Below, one piece after another: positions 43,655 through 52,264 of a stretch of DNA of 64,000 bases. This stretch comes from an uncultured Hyphomicrobiales bacterium. GTDB taxonomy: Bacteria; Pseudomonadota; Alphaproteobacteria; Rhizobiales; Xanthobacteraceae. The DNA lies in contig CAIRGJ010000056.1 in the NCBI GenBank assembly GCA_903878085.1, positions 37,053 through 101,052 on the forward strand, given 5' to 3'. Position numbers and translations under genes: made by a program. How positions within the stretch are numbered: position 1 is the stretch's first letter; every line of letters begins with the position of its first letter. The notes beneath the pieces were generated by a model. It was not told where the DNA came from and did not search any database. It saw only the letters and a program-made list of their open reading frames with translations.

Positions 43655-44914
43655 TTATTTTAGTAATAGACCAAGAAAGACGCTCAAAGACAAACTTACA
43701 AAAAAATACTTTTGCCACGAAAAAAAATTCGCGCTTCCAGACACGCTGTAACGCTCCTTAATGCGCAAAAACGGCCTTTCAATAAGGCCGTAACTTGCGC
43801 ACGCAACCGAAAAAGTAAAGGAAAGATACAACAAGAAGTATATAAATGCGAGGCTGGGACGTTGCTCCAGCGCGGCGGGAGCCATGAGTCCCAAGTGTGA
43901 ACAGAGCGTATTCAAAAAAAGAAAGGCAAGCACATGCCACACGTATATGCTATAGGATAAAACACCGTACGCCCTGACTGGATTTAGCGACAACAATTTT
44001 GAAAAAAAAGATCTTTCGAAATGAAGAACCCACAATATGCAGAATGATGTGAGCAGTGCGAGTACGGGGTAAATTATTGCGCTGATCGCGCGATAAGGCG
44101 CAACTGCGTTTTCAGAAAATAAATGCATGAAATAGAAAAGTAGAACGACCACCATTACACTTAAGAAGCTATTTCTAGTAAGCTTCTGGAATTTTGAATT
44201 ATCTCGGGCATAAAGCCCGCCAAATAATCCAGCTATTAAATATACGTCTAAATATGTAAACGTTGAATAGTACATGCCACCGTTTAACTTTAACGTACAA
44301 ATCGCTATATAGAAAAGTCGGGAAATAAGCGCACACCCTATGATCGCGAGCGAAAGCGCGCCTCGATATTTTTTTACTAAAAGAAAAGATGCCACGAACG
44401 GGAATAAGAAATAGATTTGCTCTTCAACACCCAGGCTCCACAAGATGTTAATAAAAGAAGTGTTCGGCGGGACAGAGTCCGTCGCAACGCTTGTGGCGTA
44501 AATCCAATTTGGCAAATACAAGGCCAATAAAATATTGAACCGTTGCAAATACTCGGTCGCGTTAGCATTCACGTCCGGTTGAAAGGCCTTAAATCTAACA
44601 GCCAAGTTTATTGCTATGAGAAACGAAAAATACAACGGCCAGATTCGCAAAGTCCTCCTTATGAAAAAATATGTGACATTGTTGAACCCTCGAGCGTCGT
44701 ATTCCTTCACAAAAAGATAGCTTAGCAGAAAGGAGGAAATACAAAAAAATAAGACAACACCAAAATTTTGCAGCCCAAAATAGCCAGTAAAGTTGAAGAG
44801 AACGGTTGAAGAGTTATTTGGCTGGATAGAGAAATAGTGGCCGAATACAACGATAAAACACGCCATTGCTCGAACGCCATCGAGCATTGGCATTCGTGAC
44901 CCTGCGACTGACAT
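43655..44914 (-). CDS. OafA-type acyltransferase 3 family protein, AT-rich
   Basis: 419 residues. 'MPMLDGVRAMACFIVVFGHYF' (conserved Arg, His), 'FGVVLFFCISSFLLSYLF' and 'RTLRIWPLYFSFL' identify the family, and about ten helices are visible. It would O-acylate the glycan in the inner membrane. The gene is markedly richer in A and T, with codons such as AAA, ATA and TTA, than its neighbours on both sides, which suggests a recent arrival. It is convergent with the C-methyltransferase gene and stands 205 bases after the transketolase operon, in the same direction. Confidence 0.9.
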   Translation of the reverse strand: MSVAGSRMPMLDGVRAMACFIVVFGHYFSIQPNNSSTVLFNFTGYFGLQNFGVVLFFCISSFLLSYLFVKEYDARGFNNVTYFFIRRTLRIWPLYFSFLIAINLAVRFKAFQPDVNANATEYLQRFNILLALYLPNWIYATSVATDSVPPNTSFINILWSLGVEEQIYFLFPFVASFLLVKKYRGALSLAIIGCALISRLFYIAICTLKLNGGMYYSTFTYLDVYLIAGLFGGLYARDNSKFQKLTRNSFLSVMVVVLLFYFMHLFSENAVAPYRAISAIIYPVLALLTSFCILWVLHFERSFFSKLLSLNPVRAYGVLSYSIYVWHVLAFLFLNTLCSHLGLMAPAALEQRPSLAFIYFLLYLSFTFSVACASYGLIERPFLRIKERYSVSGSANFFSWQKYFFVSLSLSVFLGLLLK

Positions 44915-45119
44915 AGCGATTACTTGCTCACTGATGGCTCAATCGCACGGAGCGTGTTACAACCAAAGCCTGTTGCCGTTCGGAGATGCTGCATCGCCTT
45001 ATATAGCAATGCAAAGAATTTAGATTCGCTGGCTGCTTGATCACCAACGCCGCAATTGTCGCGTCTTCGCTGTTACCCTACAAGGAATTCGTGACGCAAG
45101 CGAAGACTGCGGCAGCTAT

Positions 45120-46070
45120 CTAAGCTACCGCGTCCTCCCTATGAAAGGCGGCATTGGCGGCGGCAGCAATTTGCGCGGGCAAGAGGCCATAGATATCAAA
45201 CAGATCTTCCTGTAGCCCATAATTGTGCGGGAATTCGTCCGGCAGGCCGAGCCGCACGATCGGCGGCATCGCGGTACCCAGTTGTTCAAGCATGCAGTCC
45301 GCGACGGCGCTGCCGAAGCCACCAATGCGCACGCCCTCTTCCACTGTGACCACCAGTTCGGCGTCGCGCGCGAAATCTAGCAGCGTCGCTTCATCGAGTG
45401 GCTTGATGGTGTGGAAGTGAATCACCGAAGCGTCGATGCCGTCCTTGGCGAGAATTTCCGCCGCAGCCAGTGAATTGGTGGTCATCACGCCGGTTGACAT
45501 AAGTACGATCGAGCCCTTTGAGCGGGCGCGGCGCATCGGGATTGCCTTGCCGATGGCAAAGCCGAGATCTTCGCGGCTGACTACCGGATCGCCGCCCTTG
45601 GCAAGACGGATATAGATCGGATGCGGCCAGTCGAGCGTGCAGTTCATCAACCGCACCATTTCCTTGGCATCGCAGACCGCGGTCACCGTCATGTTCGGCA
45701 GCGCGCGCATGATGGCGATGTCTTCGATCGCCAAATGCGTGGGCCCGAGCGGAGCGTAAACCATACCGCCGCCATTCGCGATCAACCGAACCGGCAGATC
45801 GTGCAGGCACAGATCGACCGCGACCTGCTCATAGCAACGGCGCGTGATGAAGGTTGCGATGGTGTTGAGGTATGGAATGAAGCCCTCTTTAGCGAGGCCG
45901 GCGCCCATCCCGATCAGGTTCTGCTCGGCGATGCCCTCCATGTACCAGCGCTCGGGCATTTCCTTCTTCATCTCGGCCAATAGCCCGGGGCTCAGATCGG
46001 AACCGACGAAAAGCGGGCGCGGATCGCGCTTCGCCAGGTCGTACACCATATTCAGACAGGTTTGGCGCAT
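45120..46070 (-). CDS. Transketolase, C-terminal half (pyrimidine and C domains)
   Basis: 316 residues. Pyrimidine-binding domain with WYMEGIAEQNLIGMGAGLA; the Glu at 49 is the one that activates thiamine diphosphate. GPTHLAIEDIAIMRALPNM follows, then the C-terminal domain from about 185. Together with the next gene upstream it forms a split transketolase transferring a two-carbon ketol unit. Three bases separate the two genes. A split enzyme placed in a glycan operon implies a dedicated sugar substrate. Confidence 0.9.
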   Translation of the reverse strand: MRQTCLNMVYDLAKRDPRPLFVGSDLSPGLLAEMKKEMPERWYMEGIAEQNLIGMGAGLAKEGFIPYLNTIATFITRRCYEQVAVDLCLHDLPVRLIANGGGMVYAPLGPTHLAIEDIAIMRALPNMTVTAVCDAKEMVRLMNCTLDWPHPIYIRLAKGGDPVVSREDLGFAIGKAIPMRRARSKGSIVLMSTGVMTTNSLAAAEILAKDGIDASVIHFHTIKPLDEATLLDFARDAELVVTVEEGVRIGGFGSAVADCMLEQLGTAMPPIVRLGLPDEFPHNYGLQEDLFDIYGLLPAQIAAAANAAFHREDAVA

Positions 46071-46073
46071 GGC

Positions 46074-46922
46074 TTACTCCAACGCCGCGTGAAGCTTGGC
46101 GACGACGTCTTGGCTGATTTTGGATTTGTGATGCCAGTTCGCATCGTTTTCGGCGAAGGAAATGCCTTTGCCCTTCACTGTGTGGCAGATGATGGCGGTC
46201 GGGCGATCTTGCTGTGCTGGCAACCGGCCGAAAACCTGACGCAGCGCTTCGACATCGTGGCCGTCGACTTCGACCGGCGCGAAGTTAAAGGCCCGCCATT
46301 TGTCGACCAGCGGTTCGAGATCCTGGATTTCGCGGGTCGGGCCGGCGGACTGGATCTTGTTGTAATCGATCACTGCCGTGAGGTTCGATAGTTTGTGCTT
46401 GCCGGCGCACATCGCGGCTTCCCACACCGAACCTTCGTTGATTTCGCCATCGCCCATGACCACGACGACTTTGCTATCGCGTTTCTGGATGCGCGCCGCC
46501 AGCGCCATGCCAACGCCGATCGACAGGCCGTGGCCGAGCGCTCCGGTCGACGCCTCGACGCCGGGAACTTTGCCGGCTTCCGGATGGCCGCCGAGGATCG
46601 AGTCGCGGCGGCAGAAGGTGTCCAGCGTCTCCAGCGGAATGAACCCTTTATCGGCGAGCATAATGTAGAGCGCGATGCAGCCGTGACCCTTGCTCAGGAT
46701 CATGCGGTCGCGGCCATCCCATTTCGGATCGTCGGGGCGATAGCGCAGGATATCGTCGTACAGGACACGCATAATCTCGATCAGCGACATCGAGGAGCCG
46801 ACGTGCCCGCGCTCGCCGCCGGCAAGCGCCCGCACGACCAACTTGCGCAGATACTTTGAGCGCTCGTCGAGGGGCGGCGTCGCCAGCTTGAGCATCTGCG
46901 CGGTTTCGGTGGCAATTGCCAT
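46074..46922 (-). CDS. Transketolase, N-terminal half (thiamine diphosphate domain)
   Basis: 282 residues. GHVGSSMSLIEIM near 39-51, SKGHGCIALY at 77-86, 'EASTGALGHGLSIGVGMALAAR' and the diphosphate/Mg motif GDGEINEGSVWEAA at 157-170, with the later Asn in YNKIQ, are all intact. ATG 46922 is chosen; a TTG directly before it is also in frame and abuts the previous stop. It works as a heterotetramer with the C-terminal half encoded next. Confidence 0.9.
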   Translation of the reverse strand: MAIATETAQMLKLATPPLDERSKYLRKLVVRALAGGERGHVGSSMSLIEIMRVLYDDILRYRPDDPKWDGRDRMILSKGHGCIALYIMLADKGFIPLETLDTFCRRDSILGGHPEAGKVPGVEASTGALGHGLSIGVGMALAARIQKRDSKVVVVMGDGEINEGSVWEAAMCAGKHKLSNLTAVIDYNKIQSAGPTREIQDLEPLVDKWRAFNFAPVEVDGHDVEALRQVFGRLPAQQDRPTAIICHTVKGKGISFAENDANWHHKSKISQDVVAKLHAALE

Positions 46923-46925
46923 CAA

Positions 46926-47948
46926 CTAGTCCTCCACTTTTGCCGGCAAGCCGGCCAGGAACTCTTTCGCACGCGAAAGCTGCCCGGCCTTGGCTTCTGT
47001 CCAGCTTTCCGTCGCACCGGCGAGTAGTCGTCGCTGCCAGCGTTCGGGAATGAACTCGTTCAGCAGAATCAGAACCCAACGTAACCCGAACAACCGGATG
47101 TAGGCGTTGAGCCGGGGCGCGAACGAGCGGTCCTCCCGATAGAGCCACTCGGCCGCTTGCCGGAAACGCCGGCGTTGCGGCGCCGTCAGCACCCTGCCGG
47201 GATGGAGCAGGATATCGGCCGTGAGCTTTACAGGATCATCCCAGCCAAAATACTCGAAATCGACGAAAGCCAGAGACCCGTCCTGGCACCGCAGGCTGTT
47301 GTGAAACCCGAAATCGGAGGGGACCAAAGTCTGCCATTCCTGAGGCAGATCGGCTGTAAAATCAAGGCCGGCGGCCTTTATATCGGTCTTTGCCGCGGCG
47401 ATGCCCGCCTCGAAGGCCGGGGTGAAGGTGGCGTCGAGAAAGTCCCGCAAATCGGGCTCGTCTGGGATGTGTCGCAGCCGCGCCAGCCGCTCGCCGATCT
47501 GGCGCTCGATCTCGGCGCCCGACAAACAGGCCTCGGCCGCAAACGGCTGTTCTTTCGCCCATGATGTGGTCCGCAATTCATGAACGGAGGTCAGGAATCC
47601 GGCGGCGGCATCGAGATCGGCGTCGGCCAGATCGCCAACCGCCGTGCCTTCGATCCAGCTTAACAGACTGAAGCCGCGGTCTTCATCGACGCCGACCACC
47701 CGCGGCACCGTATCGATGCGATAACGTTCCATCAGTTTTAGCGCGCCGACTTCAGTCGCCAACCGATTGCGTGGATCGTCTTTGCGCGACGGATACTGTT
47801 TCAGAGCGAATTGCCGGTCGCCGGCGCGAACGCGATAAATGCGGCTATTGCGGCCGCCGGTGCTCAACCGTTCGATCTCGGCAGGCTGGCCGAGCAGCCC
47901 GAGAACGACGTCTTGCGCCTGGGCGAGGGTCCGATCAGGCGGCGTCAC
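46926..47948 (-). CDS. APH/choline-kinase-fold phosphotransferase
   Basis: 340 residues starting GTG. The kinase N-lobe has RLSTGGRNSRIYRV and the Lys in QFALKQYP. The catalytic loop reads PSDFGFHNSL (Asp and Asn kept, but the usual leading His is Ser), and VDFEYFGWDDP is the metal-binding DxD. Such enzymes phosphorylate small alcohols or sugars using ATP. In this operon a sugar or polyol acceptor is likely, though unproven. It overlaps the HAD gene by 14 bases and nearly abuts the transketolase N gene. Confidence 0.82.
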   Translation of the reverse strand: MTPPDRTLAQAQDVVLGLLGQPAEIERLSTGGRNSRIYRVRAGDRQFALKQYPSRKDDPRNRLATEVGALKLMERYRIDTVPRVVGVDEDRGFSLLSWIEGTAVGDLADADLDAAAGFLTSVHELRTTSWAKEQPFAAEACLSGAEIERQIGERLARLRHIPDEPDLRDFLDATFTPAFEAGIAAAKTDIKAAGLDFTADLPQEWQTLVPSDFGFHNSLRCQDGSLAFVDFEYFGWDDPVKLTADILLHPGRVLTAPQRRRFRQAAEWLYREDRSFAPRLNAYIRLFGLRWVLILLNEFIPERWQRRLLAGATESWTEAKAGQLSRAKEFLAGLPAKVED

Positions 47949-48561
47949 GGAATACCTGCTGTTCTACGTCGCGCCAGGTCGGGCACACCATGATCGGTTC
48001 GGACACCGAATTGGCGCCGCCTTCCGAAAAAAGAATTCGCTCGATGTTTTTCGGAAAATCCGGATCGGTGAGCACTTCCTCGAGATCGTCGATGAAATGC
48101 GAGCAATCGAGCTGTGCGATACGCGCGATCTTCTCCTGCCGGGTGCCCTCGAAGTAGACGTTCTCGCGCGCGATGCCGTAGTCCTCGAAGAAACCTTGCG
48201 CCGTCATCCATTGCAAGGCCGCTTGGCGCAGGTTCACCCGTTCTGGGTCGTGATGGCCAAATTCGGTTTTGTGGCTGACGATCACGACCGGCACATTGCT
48301 CTGTTTGCATCGGCGAAGAAATACATCAACGCCATCGAACATTGACGCCCGGGCGACACCCTTTCCATAAACTTGGCCCTGCAGCTGCTGCCAGGATAGT
48401 TCGCCATCCGGCAATAGGCGGATGGAATCTCGGATTGCCTGCTTACGGCCTGCAAAATCGGCCGCCGTCAGACCGCGTTCGCGCGCCATCGCCAGAAATA
48501 CGTCATCGTAGGTAATGAGCGTATTGTCGAAGTCGAGCCCGATACGGCGTGCGGCCACCAT
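47935..48561 (-). CDS. HAD-superfamily hydrolase
   Basis: 208 residues from ATG 48561. Motif I GLDFDNTLI has both catalytic Asp residues (10 and 12). Motif II is in VVIVSHKTEFG, and motif IV in HFIDDLEEVL. The helical cap lies at about 25-80. It is probably a phosphatase acting on a sugar phosphate, but it is not close to GmhB by motif (which has LDRDGVIN). The frame is open upstream to 48651 without a good start. Overlaps the APH gene by 14 bases. Confidence 0.83.
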   Translation of the reverse strand: MVAARRIGLDFDNTLITYDDVFLAMARERGLTAADFAGRKQAIRDSIRLLPDGELSWQQLQGQVYGKGVARASMFDGVDVFLRRCKQSNVPVVIVSHKTEFGHHDPERVNLRQAALQWMTAQGFFEDYGIARENVYFEGTRQEKIARIAQLDCSHFIDDLEEVLTDPDFPKNIERILFSEGGANSVSEPIMVCPTWRDVEQQVFRDAA

Positions 48562-48577
48562 GTCCTGTGTCCGATGC

Positions 48578-50620
48578 TCACACGGGTTCGATGCGATGGG
48601 TCGCCGCCGCCAGCGGCGTCTGGGTCTCAAAGCGGTGACCAGCGAGCGCAAGCTCGGAATACTCCGTCCGCTCCGGCTCCTCGAAAGACTTCGAAACGAC
48701 CCGCATCACGATGCCAACGCTCGAACATAGTCTGTCATTGGGCGGCTGCGGCGCAACCCGCCGGCCGAAGAGGTTGCCGACCAGGCTGAACAGTGCCAGC
48801 ACCGCTATTGGGAAGACCGAAAGCACGAAGTTGAGCGGATTGCGCAGCGATAGCATAGACAGGTTGCGAATGCCGCGCTGCGCAGTCCATCCCGCCCAGC
48901 CGGCCATCACGAATTGAACCTTCTCAATCGCAAGGCGCCGGTCGAAAAGGCCGATGGCCTCGCGCAGAATATCTTGATTGAATTGCCGGCCGACCATCAG
49001 GCCGCGGCCATTGATCACGAAAATCACAAGGTTGTCGTCCTGAGACAGCAACGGCCCGGCCAGCTTTAACAAGCTACGTAGGCTGGGTAGTTCGCTATCA
49101 TGCAGCACGATCACGCAGCCATCATAGCGGCCGATCAGCCGTTCATAGCGCCCGGCGTCGAATTCGAGAAACTTGTATATGTCGATAGAATCCGAATTCC
49201 GATCTGGTGTTCGCAGCCAGCCGTCAAGAATCATCGCCGTACTTGACAACGTAAGCGAGCGCCCACCGCTCTTATTCGTAATGTGCTCTGCCGCCAACTT
49301 TTCGATCATCTGGTAGTCGGGCCAGCGCGGATGCGACGGCCGGACTCGCGGCGGTCGACCAAAGAACACATCGCGAAGCTTAAACAGCAGATCGTGATAA
49401 GTAGCCCTTGGGGGCGCCGCATCGTCCGGCAGAGCAAGAGACTTTAGCTTCTGCAGCTTCTGTCGCTTTCGCGCCACCTCACGGCGGTGCGCGGCGATGG
49501 CGCCGACCCAATAAGGATGATCACGAAACGGCTGCGGCGGAGGCAGCGTTGCTTCGATGGCTTCGATAAATTCGCGCGATTCGGCAATGACCGGTGTCAG
49601 ATCCTTCGAGAGATCGCCAGCGTGATAGACTATAACCGAATGGGCATTCATCCGGTGCCGTTCCGTGGTCCATTCGACCAGGCTAGTCGCGAGATCGGCA
49701 CGATCAACGTGGCCAAGGCGGATAAACTTGCTTTCGTGGAATCTCTTCTGCATCTCGATGACGAGATATTCGTCGGAATCCGTCATGACATGCACATTCC
49801 CCGACGGGCACATCTCTGGCACGAACGAATAGTCGCACGACGAGCCAATTTGAAAATCCACGACCTCCGGTCGGATCGCGATCATATGCATCAGATAAAA
49901 ACGGCCGATGAGCGTGTTTTCGTTTACTTGCCAGAACAGGCGGTTGGAATGTGAGCTGCAATACATCGGGAAATTGACAGTATTGGCGAGCGTCATCGGA
50001 TGCAGGTAATCCAGAGCCCAAGCGATCAAATCGCGCGGCGCAATTACCATGCTCGGTTCGCCGCTATCGAAGCGAGCAAATAGCGTCTTCTTGGAGTCTT
50101 CCTCTACCACCTGAAAATTGCCCGCAAAAACGCCATTATGACCGGACTGTATCCGCGCCAGCACATTGGCAAGCGAACCGTCGGCCATGATGTAATCGGA
50201 GATGAGGAAGAAGAAGCAGGTATCGAGCATCTCGTCGCCAGTCGCGCGCACGGCGCGCGCGTAGGCTAAGGTCAGCGTCGTCGAATAATTGTCGCCGGTG
50301 ATGAGGTCGTCGATGATGTCGAATTCGACGTCGCAGATGCTTTGCAGATAGGCCGTCGCCGGGTGCTCGCGCATCAATTCCGCGCCTTCGGTGTCGGTCA
50401 AAAACACGAAAGTGCACGGCAGCGCCGCCGCCAAAGCAGGCAGATTTCCGGGCGCGAGCAGCGTCGGCAAGCTGACGCGCAGGAATTGCACGATAAACTG
50501 TTCGCCCCAGACCGGCAGCAACAGCCTTATCTTTTTGACCGGCCCGCGGGGTGCGCCGGCGATTAGCAACTCTTCCGCGCCCGCGCCGGACGGCGGCGTC
50601 AGGTTCGGAGTGTCGGTCAT
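48578..50620 (-). CDS. Large protein of unknown function, possible glycosyltransferase
   Basis: 680 residues. The first 300 ('KKIRLLLPVWGEQFIVQFL', 'TFVFLTDTEGAELM', 'FFFLISDYIMADGSLANVL') resemble a GT-A-like nucleotide-sugar fold with SDY as a candidate acidic motif. A basic helical segment (about 375-415) follows, then a 'YKFLEFDAGRYERLIGRYDG...VIVLHDSEL' region. One hydrophobic helix is near 620-640 and a tail follows. I know no family that fits the whole. It overlaps the epimerase gene by four bases and lies within the heptose-like operon, so a transferase using that operon's product is a reasonable guess. Confidence 0.65.
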   Translation of the reverse strand: MTDTPNLTPPSGAGAEELLIAGAPRGPVKKIRLLLPVWGEQFIVQFLRVSLPTLLAPGNLPALAAALPCTFVFLTDTEGAELMREHPATAYLQSICDVEFDIIDDLITGDNYSTTLTLAYARAVRATGDEMLDTCFFFLISDYIMADGSLANVLARIQSGHNGVFAGNFQVVEEDSKKTLFARFDSGEPSMVIAPRDLIAWALDYLHPMTLANTVNFPMYCSSHSNRLFWQVNENTLIGRFYLMHMIAIRPEVVDFQIGSSCDYSFVPEMCPSGNVHVMTDSDEYLVIEMQKRFHESKFIRLGHVDRADLATSLVEWTTERHRMNAHSVIVYHAGDLSKDLTPVIAESREFIEAIEATLPPPQPFRDHPYWVGAIAAHRREVARKRQKLQKLKSLALPDDAAPPRATYHDLLFKLRDVFFGRPPRVRPSHPRWPDYQMIEKLAAEHITNKSGGRSLTLSSTAMILDGWLRTPDRNSDSIDIYKFLEFDAGRYERLIGRYDGCVIVLHDSELPSLRSLLKLAGPLLSQDDNLVIFVINGRGLMVGRQFNQDILREAIGLFDRRLAIEKVQFVMAGWAGWTAQRGIRNLSMLSLRNPLNFVLSVFPIAVLALFSLVGNLFGRRVAPQPPNDRLCSSVGIVMRVVSKSFEEPERTEYSELALAGHRFETQTPLAAATHRIEPV

Positions 50621-51615
50621 CGCAGCTTGACCGCCTGCATTCTTTTGATGTTGTAGTAACGATCGTCGGTCATTGCGTTTGGCACTTTGCCAGACAAAAA
50701 TGCATCGCGGAGATCGACGATCGCGTCGGAAACCGTGCGCTGCGCAGTGAAACCGAATTCGCGTTTAATCTTTTCCGACGACACGTGATACGACCGATGG
50801 TCGTCGGACGGCGTTACGACGATGTCGACACCCTGCCCGACCTCGCTCTGCACCATCTCGGCGATCTCGCGCACCTTGAGATTGTGGTAGCCGGCGTTCC
50901 AGACCTTGCCGTTGACGACCTCGTCCGGCGCCTCCAGCAGTTGCAGGTAAAGATCGGTCATATCCTCGACGTGCAGATTCGGGCGGAGTTGCTCACCGCC
51001 GAACACGGTGATGCGCTTGTTATTGATGGCGTGGCTGGTCAGGATGTTGACGGTAAGATCGAGACGCAGGCGCGGCGCATAGCCACAAATTGTCGCCGGC
51101 CGCAACGTTACCGCGACGAAGCCTGGTTCGCGCTCTTCTTCGAGCACCTCCTCGCACATCGCCTTGTATTTAGAGTAGTCCGTCAGCGGATCAAGCGACA
51201 ATTCCTCGGTGACATTCATATCCTTCTTGATTCCGTAAACCGATGACGACGACGCATAGATGAAGCGTTTAACGCCGGCATCTTTCGCCGCCTTCACCAG
51301 CGGGCGGAAGCAATCGTAGTTGATCGAGCGCCCGAGGTCCGGATTGAGATCGAATGACGGATCGTTGGAAATGCAGGCGAGATGGATGACGGCGTCGCAA
51401 CCAGCCAGCGCGCGGTTCACGTCAGCGGCATTGCGCAGATCGCCCTTGACCTCGGTCAGATTCGGGCTGGGCTTCAGGTCGGCGAAAACGTCGCCGTATA
51501 GATAAAGATCGAGGACCGCGACCTCGTAGCCGTTACGCAACAGCTTCGGAACCAGACTAGAGCCAACATAGCCGGCTCCGCCAGTCACCATCACGCGTTT
51601 GAATCTTTTCGCCAT
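50617..51615 (-). CDS. NAD-dependent sugar epimerase/dehydratase (extended SDR)
   Basis: 332 residues. NAD loop VTGGAGYVGSSLVPKLL at 11-27, VIHLACISNDP, 'FIYASSSSVYG' and catalytic YSKYK, then 'LRPATICGYAPRLRLDLTVN' and RPNLHVEDMTDLYLQLL. These place it with NDP-sugar epimerases; the HldD-like alternative is not excluded. ATG 51615 follows the better N-terminus; the frame is open to 51813 without family similarity. It stands 29 bases after the SIS gene. Confidence 0.9.
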   Translation of the reverse strand: MAKRFKRVMVTGGAGYVGSSLVPKLLRNGYEVAVLDLYLYGDVFADLKPSPNLTEVKGDLRNAADVNRALAGCDAVIHLACISNDPSFDLNPDLGRSINYDCFRPLVKAAKDAGVKRFIYASSSSVYGIKKDMNVTEELSLDPLTDYSKYKAMCEEVLEEEREPGFVAVTLRPATICGYAPRLRLDLTVNILTSHAINNKRITVFGGEQLRPNLHVEDMTDLYLQLLEAPDEVVNGKVWNAGYHNLKVREIAEMVQSEVGQGVDIVVTPSDDHRSYHVSSEKIKREFGFTAQRTVSDAIVDLRDAFLSGKVPNAMTDDRYYNIKRMQAVKLR

Positions 51616-51644
51616 TTCAAAGTTTCCGGTTGTTGTCGTTAGCG

Positions 51645-52250
51645 TCAGGCCTGCTTGCCCCAGCCCATGTCGATGTCGAGCACAGCGTGGCAAAGCGCGA
51701 GATGGGCAACTTCGACGAAGCCGTACTCCTTCGAATTGACGAAGAAGTTCATGTCGCCGACACCGCGCAGTTCGTTTTCCGCGGTGAAGCCAGAGAAGGT
51801 CACCACCTTGCAATCGCGCGAGCGGGCCATCTTGACGGCGTTAAGGATATTGGCGGATCCGCCGGAACTGCTGATCGCAATCAGCAGATCGCCAGCGCGG
51901 CCGTGAAATTCGATTTGTTTGGCGAATACGTTCTCGAAGCCAAGATCGTTGCCAAGGCAGGTCAGCGCCGAGGGATCGTTGAATGCCATCGCGCGCAGGC
52001 CCCCGTTCTTCGAAAAATCGACGGCGAGATGGCTGCAAATTCCGGCGCTACCGCCATTGCCGACGAACATGATCTTGTTGCCAGCGTCATGGCATTCGTG
52101 CGCTGCGCGACGAACCCATTCGCAGCCCTCGGCGAGCGTCAGCTTGTGCCTGGCGCCATCGGTCGCCTCCGCAGTACGCAGCGAATTTTCGAGCGTGCTG
52201 AAGTAGCGATCGAGGCCGACGCCAAAGTCGATCCTTGTCTTATCAAGCAT
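51645..52250 (-). CDS. SIS-domain phosphoheptose isomerase-like protein (GmhA type)
   Basis: 201 residues. FVGNGGSAGICSHLAVDFSKNGG (loop at 63-72) and AISSSGGSANILNAVKMAR are the phosphosugar-binding motifs of the GmhA branch. The C-terminal 'GFVEVAHLALCHAVLDI' contains the conserved Glu-x-x-His. GmhA converts sedoheptulose 7-phosphate to glycero-manno-heptose 7-phosphate. Its position 14 bases after the kinase/nucleotidyltransferase fusion supports that role. Confidence 0.88.
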   Translation of the reverse strand: MLDKTRIDFGVGLDRYFSTLENSLRTAEATDGARHKLTLAEGCEWVRRAAHECHDAGNKIMFVGNGGSAGICSHLAVDFSKNGGLRAMAFNDPSALTCLGNDLGFENVFAKQIEFHGRAGDLLIAISSSGGSANILNAVKMARSRDCKVVTFSGFTAENELRGVGDMNFFVNSKEYGFVEVAHLALCHAVLDIDMGWGKQA

Positions 52251-52264
52251 ATCGAACCATCCGT

